Of a stretch of DNA of 64,000 nt, positions 16,285-24,537 are shown piece by piece. The DNA is from DATHZQ01 sp965216945 (GTDB taxonomy: Bacteria > Actinomycetota > Acidimicrobiia > Spongiisociales > UBA5794), in assembly GCA_965216945.1 (NCBI GenBank), contig CBDCGU010000003.1:4030001-4094000 (forward strand), written 5' to 3'. Below the pieces are notes generated by a model. The model had not been told where the DNA came from. It did no database searches and was given only the letters and a program-made list of their open reading frames with translations. The position numbers and the translations under genes were made by a program. Each line of letters begins with the position of its first letter. Position 1 is the first letter of the stretch.

Positions 16285-17922
16285 ATGGAGTTCTACACCG
16301 AGGAGTTCACCCCCGACGAGCGAACCGTGCTCGGCCGCTTCTTCACCAACCTCGACGGACCCGTCTTCGCCATCACGAACCTCCCCGAGGTCGTCAAGGG
16401 AGCGCTGTTCGCCCGGTACAGCCGCTCCCCCAAGTCCGTGCGCCGTCTGTTCCTCGACGAGTTCTACAACGCCCCGGAGGTCGGGATACGGGCGATCGGC
16501 GCCGAGCTCGACGCAAGCGATTCCATCGTTGCCACCGAAAAGGCCGAGGGCCTGTATCAGCGAGTGTTCTCCGAGTACGGGGACGACTCCGTCGCACAGC
16601 TGGGCGGTGCCCACCTCGCCTGCGAGCAGGCGTCGAACATCCTCACCAAGGTGTTGGAGCGGGGCCGTCTCGCCGCCTATCTGGAGCAGAGCACCCGTTA
16701 CATCTTCTACGACCAGAAGCTGGGCGACCGGTACCGCTACATGACGCCGCCCGAGATCGCCGCCTCGCGCCACGCCGGCCGTTACACCGCAACGATGGAG
16801 TGGCTGTTCGACACCTATGCCCAACTCGTCGATCGTACGGTCGCCTATTTCCAGACCCTCTACCCGAAGCAGGATGGCGACTCCAACTTCATCTGGAAGT
16901 CGACCATCCGGGCCAAGGCGTGCGACGATCTCCGTGGCCTTCTCCCGGCGAGCACGCTGTCCAACGTGGGCATATTCGGGTCGGGACAGGCCTACGAGGC
17001 GCTGATGCTGCGGATGCGAGCCCATCCGTCCGCGGAGGTCCGCCACTACAGCGACCTGATGCTCGCCGAGCTCCGCAAAGTCGTTCCGTCATTCATGAAG
17101 AGGGTCGACGTTCCCGAGCGGGGCGGCGTGTGGAGCGAGTATTTCTCGGGGATCGCCACCGACATGAACGCCCATGCGGCGGCCATCGCCGCACCCGCCG
17201 AGGCACGGCCGGAGGTGACCCTCGTCGAGTGGGACCCGGACGGTGAGATGAAGGTCGCTGCGGCGGCCCTGTACGCCTTCAGCGACCTGCCGGATGACCA
17301 ACTGCTGAACGCCGTGAAAGACATGGACCAGTCGCAACGTTCTGCCCTGATTCGCAGCTACGTCGGCGACCGGACAAACCGCCGTCACAAGCCGGGCCGT
17401 GGCATGGAGCGTACGGACTATCGCTTCGACATCCTCTGCGACTACGGGATCTTCCGGGATCTCCAGCGACACCGCCTCCTGACCATCGATTGGCAGAGAC
17501 TGTCCCCCGCACATGGCTTCATCACTCCCGAATCCATCCCGGACATCGGCGCCGAAGGTGTGTGGCGGGAGGCCATGGGACGCACCGCCGACCTGTATGA
17601 GACGATCCGGTCCGATCTCGGTGCGGACGTCGCCCAGTACGTGGTGCCGTTTGCGTACCGTATCCGGTTCTTCTTCCAGCTCAACGCCCGCGAGGCGTTC
17701 CATCTCATCGAACTGCGCAGCGGGCAAGGTGGCCACCCCGACTACCGGCGGGTTGCCCAGGAGATGCACCGCTTGATTCGTGATCAGGCCGGGCACCGCC
17801 TCATCGCCGATGCGATGTCGTACGTGGACCATGCGGACTACGACCTGGCCCGGTTGGAAGGAGAGCGACGGGCCGCGGCGAGACGGGCGGCGCTGGGCAT
17901 CTCCGACCCCGACAGCGCCTGA
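16285..17922 (+). CDS. Tandem Thy1 (ThyX-fold) protein with degenerate signatures
   Basis: The 545-residue protein appears to hold two Thy1 (flavin-dependent thymidylate synthase) domains; usual ThyX is about 220-250 residues. In the first half the signature RHR-x7-S appears as R126-G-R-x7-S136 followed by TRY (ERGRLAAYLEQSTRY), so the His is lost. In the second half RHR is present (395-397) but the Ser is displaced (RHRLLTIDWQRLSP). Both halves keep ThyX-like helices (QASNILTKVLERG; FFFQLNAREAFHLIELRS). It may be an active divergent enzyme or a ThyX-derived protein with another role. The ATG at 16285 follows AGGTGGG at good spacing; an ATG at 16252 would add 11 residues. Confidence 0.8.
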   Translation: MEFYTEEFTPDERTVLGRFFTNLDGPVFAITNLPEVVKGALFARYSRSPKSVRRLFLDEFYNAPEVGIRAIGAELDASDSIVATEKAEGLYQRVFSEYGDDSVAQLGGAHLACEQASNILTKVLERGRLAAYLEQSTRYIFYDQKLGDRYRYMTPPEIAASRHAGRYTATMEWLFDTYAQLVDRTVAYFQTLYPKQDGDSNFIWKSTIRAKACDDLRGLLPASTLSNVGIFGSGQAYEALMLRMRAHPSAEVRHYSDLMLAELRKVVPSFMKRVDVPERGGVWSEYFSGIATDMNAHAAAIAAPAEARPEVTLVEWDPDGEMKVAAAALYAFSDLPDDQLLNAVKDMDQSQRSALIRSYVGDRTNRRHKPGRGMERTDYRFDILCDYGIFRDLQRHRLLTIDWQRLSPAHGFITPESIPDIGAEGVWREAMGRTADLYETIRSDLGADVAQYVVPFAYRIRFFFQLNAREAFHLIELRSGQGGHPDYRRVAQEMHRLIRDQAGHRLIADAMSYVDHADYDLARLEGERRAAARRAALGISDPDSA

Positions 17923-17936
17923 CGGGCGGGTCCGGG

Positions 17937-18146
17937 TCAGCCGAGCGGGATCCGCAGGACGAGACTGCCGTCCTCGACCGCCCACGTGGCCGAACCGACG
18001 AGGCTGTAGTCGAGGTAGTCGAGCTCCATCGACTCGATGAAAGACCTCCGCGCCTCGCCCTCCAGCGGGGGGACGCCGCGTTCACGTACTGCTTCCGCCC
18101 TGTCGCGGAATCGCCGCAGAAACTCGTCAACGTGCAGCTGCGCCAC
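17937..18146 (-). CDS. Small conserved-looking protein of unknown function
   Basis: The 69-residue protein begins at a GTG preceded by AGGAGG at 5-nt spacing, a strong reason to call it real. The N-terminal half is helical and charged (VDEFLRRFRDRAEAVRERG). The C-terminal half looks like a beta hairpin (DYSLVGSATWAVEDGSLVLRI). It is convergent with the ThyX-like gene (14 bp gap) and divergent from the ATPase pair (54 bp gap). No known motif is visible. Confidence 0.7.
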   Translation of the reverse strand: MAQLHVDEFLRRFRDRAEAVRERGVPPLEGEARRSFIESMELDYLDYSLVGSATWAVEDGSLVLRIPLG

Positions 18147-18200
18147 GGATCCTCCTCGCTCTGAGAGCGTCTCAGGCTACCGAGCCGGGGAGCATGCGCC

Positions 18201-19079
18201 GTGCGTTTAGCCTGGGATGCCGTGCTCGACCGTCGGCTGTTACTCGTTTCCGGCAAGGGCGGAGTCGGCAAGTCCGCCGTTGCCACCTCGCTCGCCCTCA
18301 ATGCCGCCCGCCATGGAAAGCGGGTGCTGCTGATCGGGATGGTGGACGGGCTCGGGCTCGCGGTACACCTGGGCATCGACGAGTTGGCAGCCGAGCCCCG
18401 GGAAGCCGCCCCCGGGGTGTTCGCCTCCGTCGTCGATCGAGCTCAGGCCCTCGACGAGTACCTCAAACTGCAGCTCCGGGTGCCCAAGGCAGCGCCTACG
18501 AAACAGTTGAGCAGGGCCCTCAATGTTCTCGTTGAAACGGCACCGGGGGTGCGCGAGATCATCTCGATGGGCAAACCGATCTACGAGGCCCAGCAGCTCC
18601 ACTGGGATCTCGTGATCGTGGATGCGCCACCCGTCGGTCAGCTCATCTCGTACCTGCGGGCGCCCTCCACGATCGCACGGCTCGTCCCGACGGGCATCGT
18701 CCAGGAGCAGGCGCAGTCGATGCGTCGCTATCTCGCCAGTTGGGAGCGCGCCGGGTTGGTCCTGGTCACCATTCCCGAGGAGCTGCCGATCATCGAGACG
18801 GTCGAGGCTCTCGACGAGCTGGCCGAGGAACCGCTCGTCGATCTTGCCGCCGTCGTCGCCAATCGTGTGTTGCCACCGCTCCGCGTCGCGGACCGCGTGA
18901 TCGAAGCGCTCGGCGATACCCCGATCCGGCAGGCAGCCGTGCTGCACCAGACGCTGCAGGGTCATCAGGCTCACTGGCTCTCCTCGCTCGACGATGCGGT
19001 TCGTCTCCCCAACCTCTTTGGGGTGCTGACCCCCGGCGAGGTAGCCGCCCGGCTGTCCGACGAGTGGGACCATCAATGA
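18201..19079 (+). CDS. ArsA/Get3-like ATPase, first of a pair
   Basis: The 292-residue P-loop ATPase has the deviant Walker A GKGGVGKS (18-25) and the switch region VIVDAPPVGQ. The segment after strand 2, usually DPA in ArsA/Get3, reads VDGLGLAVHLG here, so this subunit may be catalytically or client-binding asymmetric to its partner. It has no HisTrp anion-site cysteines, so arsenite transport is not supported. The GTG start follows GGGGAG by 9 nt. The stop overlaps the second ATPase (ATGA). The pair recalls the adjacent Get3-like ATPases Rv3679-Rv3680 of Mycobacterium tuberculosis. Confidence 0.85.
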   Translation: MRLAWDAVLDRRLLLVSGKGGVGKSAVATSLALNAARHGKRVLLIGMVDGLGLAVHLGIDELAAEPREAAPGVFASVVDRAQALDEYLKLQLRVPKAAPTKQLSRALNVLVETAPGVREIISMGKPIYEAQQLHWDLVIVDAPPVGQLISYLRAPSTIARLVPTGIVQEQAQSMRRYLASWERAGLVLVTIPEELPIIETVEALDELAEEPLVDLAAVVANRVLPPLRVADRVIEALGDTPIRQAAVLHQTLQGHQAHWLSSLDDAVRLPNLFGVLTPGEVAARLSDEWDHQ

Positions 19080-20131
19080 CGACGGCGATCGTCCTGGTCA
19101 CGGGAGCCGGTGGTGTCGGCAAGACGACGGTGGCCGCGGCCGCCGGGGTCACGGCGGCCCGCAGCGGTGTCGCAACGCTGGTTGTGACCGTCGACCCGGC
19201 CAGGCGCCTCGCCGACGCGCTCGGCGTCGGGACTCTCGGCAACCAGCCGACGCGAGTCTCCAAAGAGCCGAACCTGTGGGCCGCGATGCTGGACGTCGCG
19301 GCCAGCTGGGAGGCCATCGTGGCCCGCCACGCCGAACCGGAAGTGGGTGACCGGCTCGTGCAGAACCCGTTCTTCCGGGCGATCGCCGACCGGTTCCCCG
19401 CCGCCCAGGCGTACGCAGCCGGCGAGCAGATGGCCGAGTACGTCGAGAGTGGCGCTTGGGATCTGGTGATCGTGGACACACCCCCGTCCGTGGGCGGCAT
19501 CGACTTTCTGCTCGCCCCGGGACGGATGAGCGAGCTGATTGGCGGCAAGCTGCTCCGCTGGCTCACCGGGGCTCGCCTCCCGGCGCGCCGCACCCTGTAC
19601 CGGGTGACGGCACGTCCGATGCTGCGCTTCGCCGATGCCGTGCTCGGCGGGCCCCTCCTCGAGGAGATCGCCGACTTCCTGCTGGACCTTCGCACCCTGT
19701 ACGACGGGATGTCTCGCCGCGCCAGGGGTGTCGAGCGGCATCTGCGAAGTGCCCGTACGGTCGTCATCACCAATGCCGGCCCGACGCCGATGCGTGAGGC
19801 GCGACGCTTCTTCGAGGAGCTCCCCGACTGGAGCGCCCAGCCGACCGCCGTCGTTTTCAACCGTGAGCTTCCCCACGAGTGGGAGACGATCACCAAGGCC
19901 CCGGGCAACAGCTCGCACATCGCACGGGGTGACTGGACGGCTCTGCGGGACAACCTGCTGCGGTGGGCAGCCGAGGCTCGCAGGACCGCCGACGCCCGCA
20001 CGGAGTTTGCGGCGCGCTACGGCGCCGACCTGGCGTCGATCCCCTGGCTCACCGAACCGCCGACGGACCTGGATGCCCTCGCCGAGATGGTCAGCGCATC
20101 CCAAGGACTCACCCACGCCCTCTTCGGGTGA
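19076..20131 (+). CDS. ArsA/Get3-like ATPase, second of a pair
   Basis: The 351-residue ATPase has Walker A GAGGVGKTT (10-18), the canonical VDPARRL switch, and VIVDTPPSVGGIDFL as switch II. A helical subdomain (about 95-230) is larger than in its partner. Get3/ArsA-type proteins act as dimers; two coupled but different subunits suggest a heterodimer (inference). The ATG overlaps the preceding stop by 4 nt. A GC-rich hairpin followed by CTTCTT about 65 bp downstream probably ends the operon. Confidence 0.88.
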   Translation: MTTAIVLVTGAGGVGKTTVAAAAGVTAARSGVATLVVTVDPARRLADALGVGTLGNQPTRVSKEPNLWAAMLDVAASWEAIVARHAEPEVGDRLVQNPFFRAIADRFPAAQAYAAGEQMAEYVESGAWDLVIVDTPPSVGGIDFLLAPGRMSELIGGKLLRWLTGARLPARRTLYRVTARPMLRFADAVLGGPLLEEIADFLLDLRTLYDGMSRRARGVERHLRSARTVVITNAGPTPMREARRFFEELPDWSAQPTAVVFNRELPHEWETITKAPGNSSHIARGDWTALRDNLLRWAAEARRTADARTEFAARYGADLASIPWLTEPPTDLDALAEMVSASQGLTHALFG

Positions 20132-20195
20132 GCGGTCGCCGGCGGGATGACGCAGCGTGGCCCGCATCCATCACGACCGCAACCAGCGACCGGCA

Positions 20196-20220
20196 CGGCG
20201 CAGCCCGTGCGCCGCTTCTT
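20196..20220 (+). terminator. Rho-independent terminator candidate for the ATPase pair
   Basis: CGGCGCA (20196-20202) and TGCGCCG (20208-20214) form a 7-bp stem with loop GCCCG, followed by CTTCTT. It lies in the 105-bp gap between convergent genes; the rest of that gap shows nothing else. Confidence 0.55.
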
Positions 20221-20236
20221 CACCAATGAGCGCCAC

Positions 20237-21253
20237 CTACGAGCCGCAGCCACAACCGAGGATCTCCACCGGACCCAGGTCGTCATTGACGTACTCCCAG
20301 GCCTCGACGGTGGCCCCCTCCCACGTCTCGCTCGAGAGGATGATCTCCATCTTTCCGTCGCCGTTCAGATCGGCCACGGCCGACACCCGGTAACGGCCGA
20401 GATTCTGCGGCACGTCGTCGGGGCTGAGGACGATCACATCCCGCAGAATGGCTGTCTGCACCTCACCGGCAACCAGCCTGCGTAGATACACGAGCGAGTA
20501 GTCGCCGACCTCGGCGGCCAGGAAGTCGGCGGGATCGATCGAGGAGGCGGCCACGATGACCTCCTCGACACCGTCGCCCTCGAGATCCGTCCTGATCACC
20601 TGCTCGATGATCACGTCGGGATCGGCAACACCACGACTCTCCAGCAACCCGGCCGTGATGTCGACATAGGTGGGGTCGCCCGGGTCACCCAAGGCGACGA
20701 GATGCGGCCGCACGTCCCCGCCCGTTTGGATGGCAACGGCATCCAGTTCGAGAAAGCCACCCGGGGGCTCGGGCTCGAGCGGCACCGTCGGCAGGTCGAG
20801 CGGCTCACATGTCGTAGTGGGCGCCGACCCCGACGCGATGGTGATCGGCTCGTCGAGCCTCACCACCTGATATTGCTCTCCACCGCTCACCGGCAACGCT
20901 GCTCCGGACTGCCAACCCGCGCCCCACCAGCCGAGGCTGCACATGCCCGACGTGACGACGAACGACCCCAGGTCGAGCGTTGGTTGAGTGGTCGTCGCCC
21001 CGGCGGTGGTGGTCGTCGCGACCGTCGTCGTCGTGACCGTGGTCGACGTGGTCTCGATCATGGTGGTGGTGGTCGCAGGACTCGATGTCGTCGACTCGCC
21101 GGTCGAACTGGTCGTGTCGTCCGCCGAGGTGACGGTGGTCGTCGCCTCGAGGCCACCGTTGGTGGTCGTTGCGGCGTCGCCGTCACCGCCACACGCGGCG
21201 AGGACGACGCTGACGGCCATGGCGGCGATCCACTTGTCGCTCTTGTTGCGCAT
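20237..21253 (-). CDS. Lipoprotein with Thr-rich linker and FG-GAP/VCBS-like C-terminus
   Basis: The 338-residue protein has a lipoprotein signal with lipobox VLAAC (C21). A low-complexity Thr/Val/Ser linker at about 25-95 follows, then a globular domain. The C-terminal half holds DLEGDGVEEVIVAAS and DLNGDGKMEIILSS, calcium-loop motifs of FG-GAP/VCBS-type repeats. The last residues include GCGCG. It should be tethered outside the membrane with the domain held away by the linker. The ATG is fixed by a purine-rich GGAGGGGGGAG site. It follows the metal permease gene by 100 bp on the same strand. The ligand is unknown. Confidence 0.8.
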   Translation of the reverse strand: MRNKSDKWIAAMAVSVVLAACGGDGDAATTTNGGLEATTTVTSADDTTSSTGESTTSSPATTTTMIETTSTTVTTTTVATTTTAGATTTQPTLDLGSFVVTSGMCSLGWWGAGWQSGAALPVSGGEQYQVVRLDEPITIASGSAPTTTCEPLDLPTVPLEPEPPGGFLELDAVAIQTGGDVRPHLVALGDPGDPTYVDITAGLLESRGVADPDVIIEQVIRTDLEGDGVEEVIVAASSIDPADFLAAEVGDYSLVYLRRLVAGEVQTAILRDVIVLSPDDVPQNLGRYRVSAVADLNGDGKMEIILSSETWEGATVEAWEYVNDDLGPVEILGCGCGS

Positions 21254-21353
21254 GCTCCCCCCTCCGAGAGTCGCAACCGCACGGCACACCCGGCCGCCCT
21301 GGAAACGAGTGTAGGAGCGACTGCCTGTTAGGGAGCTTCTCCACGGCCTTCTC

Positions 21354-22202
21354 TCAGCGAACCACGGCGCGGGAGGGACCGCGCAGGAGGCGCTCGGACG
21401 CCGATCGGATCGTCAAGACGACGAAGAACAGCACGATCGGGACGACCGCGATCGTTGCAGAGGCGGAGGTGTCGGCGTGGTAGCTGACCACGAGCCCGGT
21501 GACGACCGAGGCGATACCGATCATGGCACCCAACACCATCATCACGGGCACACGCCGGACGAGCAGGGCCGCGGTGGCGGGCGGACCCACCAGCAACCCG
21601 AAGACGAGCAGAGTCCCCACCGTCTGAAAAGACCCCACGATGGCGACGGTGATGAGCCCCAGTAGTGCAGCGTGGGCGAGGCGGGGCCGTAGCCCGAGGA
21701 GCTGGGCCTTCGCCTCGTTGAAGGACAGCACCAAGAATGGTCTGTACAACAACGCCGACATCAGCACCACGAGGACAGCCAGACCGCCGAGTAGCGCAAT
21801 GTCCCCGGAAGTGACGCCGAGGGCGTCGCCAAACAGGATCGACGTCAGGTTGCCGACGTACGACGTCGTGCGGGAAACCAGGATCACTCCCAACCCGAGC
21901 ATGCCGACGAAGAGCAGGCCGATGCTGGTGTCCTCCGAGAACGTGGTCTGGCGATGGACCAGGCTGATGCCCACCAGCATCACCATGGCCGCCGCCAGCG
22001 CACCGACCAGCACGTTGAAGTCGAGCAGGATCGCCAGGGCGATGCCGGGGATCACACCATGCACGAGGGCATCGCCGAGGAAGGACATCCCGCGGATGAC
22101 GACCCAAGTGCCGACCAGCGCAAGAGCGAGCGCGGCCAGCGACCCCCCGACCAGGGCGCGCTGCTGGAACGCAAGCTCGAACGGTGCCGTCAGCCACTCC
22201 AT
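21354..22202 (-). CDS. znuB: Zinc/manganese ABC transporter permease
   Basis: The 282-residue protein has about eight membrane segments of the ABC-3 family. The N-terminal RALVGGSLAALALALVGTWVV and the cytoplasmic GDALVHGVIPGIAL that contacts the ATPase are characteristic. It forms the channel of a Zn2+ or Mn2+ importer with the binding lipoprotein just upstream (12 bp gap) and the ATPase across the divergent regulator. Family members are hard to sort by metal; the partner's His-rich tail favours zinc. Confidence 0.9.
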   Translation of the reverse strand: MEWLTAPFELAFQQRALVGGSLAALALALVGTWVVIRGMSFLGDALVHGVIPGIALAILLDFNVLVGALAAAMVMLVGISLVHRQTTFSEDTSIGLLFVGMLGLGVILVSRTTSYVGNLTSILFGDALGVTSGDIALLGGLAVLVVLMSALLYRPFLVLSFNEAKAQLLGLRPRLAHAALLGLITVAIVGSFQTVGTLLVFGLLVGPPATAALLVRRVPVMMVLGAMIGIASVVTGLVVSYHADTSASATIAVVPIVLFFVVLTIRSASERLLRGPSRAVVR

Positions 22203-22214
22203 CGCCGATCGCCG

Positions 22215-23132
22215 CTACGGCTGGGGCGCCAGCGCCTCGGCGATGCGGTGCGCATTCGTGATGAGCATGCCGTCCAGCGTATCGGCCCCCGACCCCGGCT
22301 CACCGAGCGACCCCGTGAACAGCTCGACCACCGTGACGGATTCGCCGAGCTCGGCGGCAACCGCCTCGGCCAGCTGAGCGGGTTGTGTCGTCTCCGCAAA
22401 GATCGTCGTCACTCCCTCCCGCCGCATGGTCGCAACCAACCCGGCCAATTCGCTCGAACTGGGATCCGACAGGGTCGACCCGCCGGGCACAACCGTTCCG
22501 ACGATGGCCAGGTCATAGCGCTGTGCGAAGTACGCCAGCGCGTCGTGGTTCGTCACCAACTTGCGACGGTCGTCGCCGATCGCGACCAACGCCTCCGCGA
22601 TTTCCGTGTCGACGGATTCCATCACGCGGCCGTAGGCAGCGGCTCTCGCCATCCAGTCGACGTCCGGTGCCATCTCGGAGAGCGCTGCGGCGATGGCGCC
22701 GCCCGCCTCGGCGGCACGAACCGGATCCATCCAGACATGCGGGTCGAGTGAGTCGCCCTCGTCGCTCGGCTCTCCAAACGGGATCGGTACGAGGAGCGGT
22801 GCGAGCTCCAAGATCGTCGTTCCGTCTGCAGCCGCCGCATCCAAGGCGTCTGCCAGACCCTGCTCCAGCCCGAGGCCGTTGGCGACCACCAAGTCCGCCG
22901 TGGCCAGCAGCGCGATCTGCTGCGAGGACGCCTGGAAGTCATGGGGGTCCGTGCCCACAGGTGTGAGCACCTCGACCCTTGCTTCGTCCCCGACGACTTG
23001 CTGCACGACGTCGCCCCAAACCGTGGTCGTAGCCACTATGACCAACCCGGGGTCGTCACCGGCAGTGTCACCCTCGCCGCATCCGACCAGCAGCAGGACC
23101 GCAGCGAGGGCCAGCCCGAGCGCCGGCGGCAT
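22215..23132 (-). CDS. znuA: Zinc/manganese-binding lipoprotein of ABC importer
   Basis: The 305-residue cluster A-I solute-binding protein has lipobox LLVGC (C18). Metal-ligand segments are visible: DPHDFQAS, DPHVWMDP, TNHDALAYF and a Glu/Asp pair near the C-terminus. The start is taken at 23132 because a signal peptide begins there; upstream codons run into the shared operator region. The usual His-rich loop of zinc-type ZnuA is short and acidic here (EPSDEGDSLD), so manganese cannot be excluded. It is divergent from the Fur-family gene. Confidence 0.9.
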   Translation of the reverse strand: MPPALGLALAAVLLLVGCGEGDTAGDDPGLVIVATTTVWGDVVQQVVGDEARVEVLTPVGTDPHDFQASSQQIALLATADLVVANGLGLEQGLADALDAAAADGTTILELAPLLVPIPFGEPSDEGDSLDPHVWMDPVRAAEAGGAIAAALSEMAPDVDWMARAAAYGRVMESVDTEIAEALVAIGDDRRKLVTNHDALAYFAQRYDLAIVGTVVPGGSTLSDPSSSELAGLVATMRREGVTTIFAETTQPAQLAEAVAAELGESVTVVELFTGSLGEPGSGADTLDGMLITNAHRIAEALAPQP

Positions 23133-23180
23133 GCGAGGGCGGTGCCTCGGGATGGCGTGCGGTGTGTCGGAGGACGGGCA

Positions 23181-23204
23181 GATAATGAGAATCGTTCCTG
23201 ATAG
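23181..23204. promoter_or_regulatory. Candidate Fur/Zur-type operator between znuA and the regulator
   Basis: GATAATGAGAATCGTTCC followed by TGATAG is a clear AT-rich island in the 103-bp divergent space. It has an imperfect dyad (TGAGAATC facing GTTCCTGA) and resembles Fur-family boxes of the TGATAATGAT type. Its position would let one bound regulator control both the znuA-znuB and the fur-znuC transcripts. Similarity is judged by eye. Confidence 0.5.
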
Positions 23205-23235
23205 AGTGGCCGAACGATACTCCCCAGCAGGACTC

Positions 23236-23676
23236 ATGCCAACGCCCACGTTGCACCGCCAAATCGAACGCAGGCTCGGCGAACACGATGTCCGCTACAC
23301 CAGGGGCCGGCGCACGGTCGTGGATGCGCTGGCGGCCGCCGACGGGCCGCGGTCGGCGGCGGAGTTGAGCCGGCAACTCGACGGTGCCGTGCCGCTGTCG
23401 TCGATCTACCGAACGCTCGCCGTGCTCGAAGACGCCGAAGTGGTGGTTCCGCATCTCGCCACGAAGGGAATCGCCCGATACGAGCTGGCCGAGTGGCTGA
23501 CCGGCCACCACCACCATCTCGTCTGCATCGGGTGCGGTCGGGTCGAGGACATCGACGTGCCCCAGGAACAGGAGCGTCAAGTGCGAGAACTCGTCGACGT
23601 CATCGCCGCGGCGGCGTTGTTCCACGCCGCCAATCATGCACTCGAGATCGAGGGCCGCTGCGCCCGATGCGCATGA
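23236..23676 (+). CDS. Fur-family metalloregulator (probably Zur)
   Basis: The 146-residue repressor has a winged-helix N-terminus with recognition segment VPLSSIYRTLAVLEDAEVV. The metal-binding half contains HHHHLVCIGCG (H91-94, C97, C100) and a C-terminal C142-x2-C145 pair completing the structural Cys4 zinc site. Its genes of control are probably its neighbours, since it lies between znuA-znuB and znuC and is coupled to znuC by an ATGA overlap. Zur rather than Fur or Mur is inferred from that context. The ATG at 23236 follows CAGGA; an upstream ATG at 23188 would run through the operator. Confidence 0.88.
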   Translation: MPTPTLHRQIERRLGEHDVRYTRGRRTVVDALAAADGPRSAAELSRQLDGAVPLSSIYRTLAVLEDAEVVVPHLATKGIARYELAEWLTGHHHHLVCIGCGRVEDIDVPQEQERQVRELVDVIAAAALFHAANHALEIEGRCARCA

Positions 23677-24506
23677 GCGACCCTGCCGTCACCGCCCACG
23701 ATCCCGTAGTGTCGTACGGAGGTCGCCGTGCACTCGACCGTTCGAGCTTCTCGATTCCTCGCGGCCGGATCACCGCCGTGATCGGACCCAACGGGGCCGG
23801 GAAGTCGACCTTGTTGAGCGCCATCGCCGGCCTCGTCGAGCCGGAATCCGGAGCTCTCGCAGTCCACGCATCCGGTGGCCACAAGGCCATCGCCTACGTG
23901 CTGCAGTCGACCAAGGTCAACAGCTCGCTGCCGGTCACGGCCTACGAGGTGGTGATGATGGGCCGCTACAGCGGCCTGGGCCCCTACCGATGGATCCGGC
24001 CCGTCGACCGGGCGGCGGTCGATGAGGCAATGGATCGAGCCGGCGTCTCAGACCTCGCACCGCTCCACATGGACGAGCTGTCCGGCGGGCAGCAGCAGAG
24101 AGTGTTCGTCGCCCAAGGCCTCGCCCAGGAGCACTCGATCCTCCTGCTCGATGAGCCGCTCACCGGCATCGACCTCCCCACGGCACAAGCCATCGACGCC
24201 GTCATCCACGATGAGACCTCGACGGGTTGCACCGTGGTGATGACGACCCACGATCTCTCCGAGGCCCAGTTCGCCGATCATGTGCTGTTGCTGGCAGGTC
24301 GCGTGGTGGCGTCCGGCTCACCGGAGCAGGTGCTCACCCGCGATTTTCTCGTGGAGGCGTACGGACCGTCGCTGCTTCACATCGACGACGGTGGCCGGTT
24401 GTTCCTCGACGACCCGGCCCACACCCACATGCCGGGCCGCCACGCCCATCGGGAACGCATCATCCACACCGAGCCGTCGCCGCACGACACCCACGGCGGC
24501 GAGTAG
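23673..24506 (+). CDS. znuC: Zinc/manganese ABC transporter ATPase with His-rich tail
   Basis: The 277-residue ATPase has Walker A GPNGAGKST (38-46), signature LSGGQQQR (136-143), Walker B ILLLDEP and H-loop TTHD. It energises the ZnuA-ZnuB importer. The last 28 residues hold seven histidines (positions 250, 252, 257, 259, 265, 271, 274) with acidic residues, a likely cytoplasmic Zn2+-binding tail for sensing or storage. The start at 23673 gives an ATGA overlap with the regulator; ATG at 23667 is the alternative. Confidence 0.92.
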   Translation: MSDPAVTAHDPVVSYGGRRALDRSSFSIPRGRITAVIGPNGAGKSTLLSAIAGLVEPESGALAVHASGGHKAIAYVLQSTKVNSSLPVTAYEVVMMGRYSGLGPYRWIRPVDRAAVDEAMDRAGVSDLAPLHMDELSGGQQQRVFVAQGLAQEHSILLLDEPLTGIDLPTAQAIDAVIHDETSTGCTVVMTTHDLSEAQFADHVLLLAGRVVASGSPEQVLTRDFLVEAYGPSLLHIDDGGRLFLDDPAHTHMPGRHAHRERIIHTEPSPHDTHGGE

Positions 24507-24537
24507 GACGGGATGCTCGACACCCCGGCATGTTCGA

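Noticed and set aside
18201..20131. Arsenite efflux ATPase (arsA) or ParA partition pair
   Set aside because: No anion-site cysteines, no arsB/arsR or parB/parS nearby; Get3-like chaperone-type ATPase fits better.
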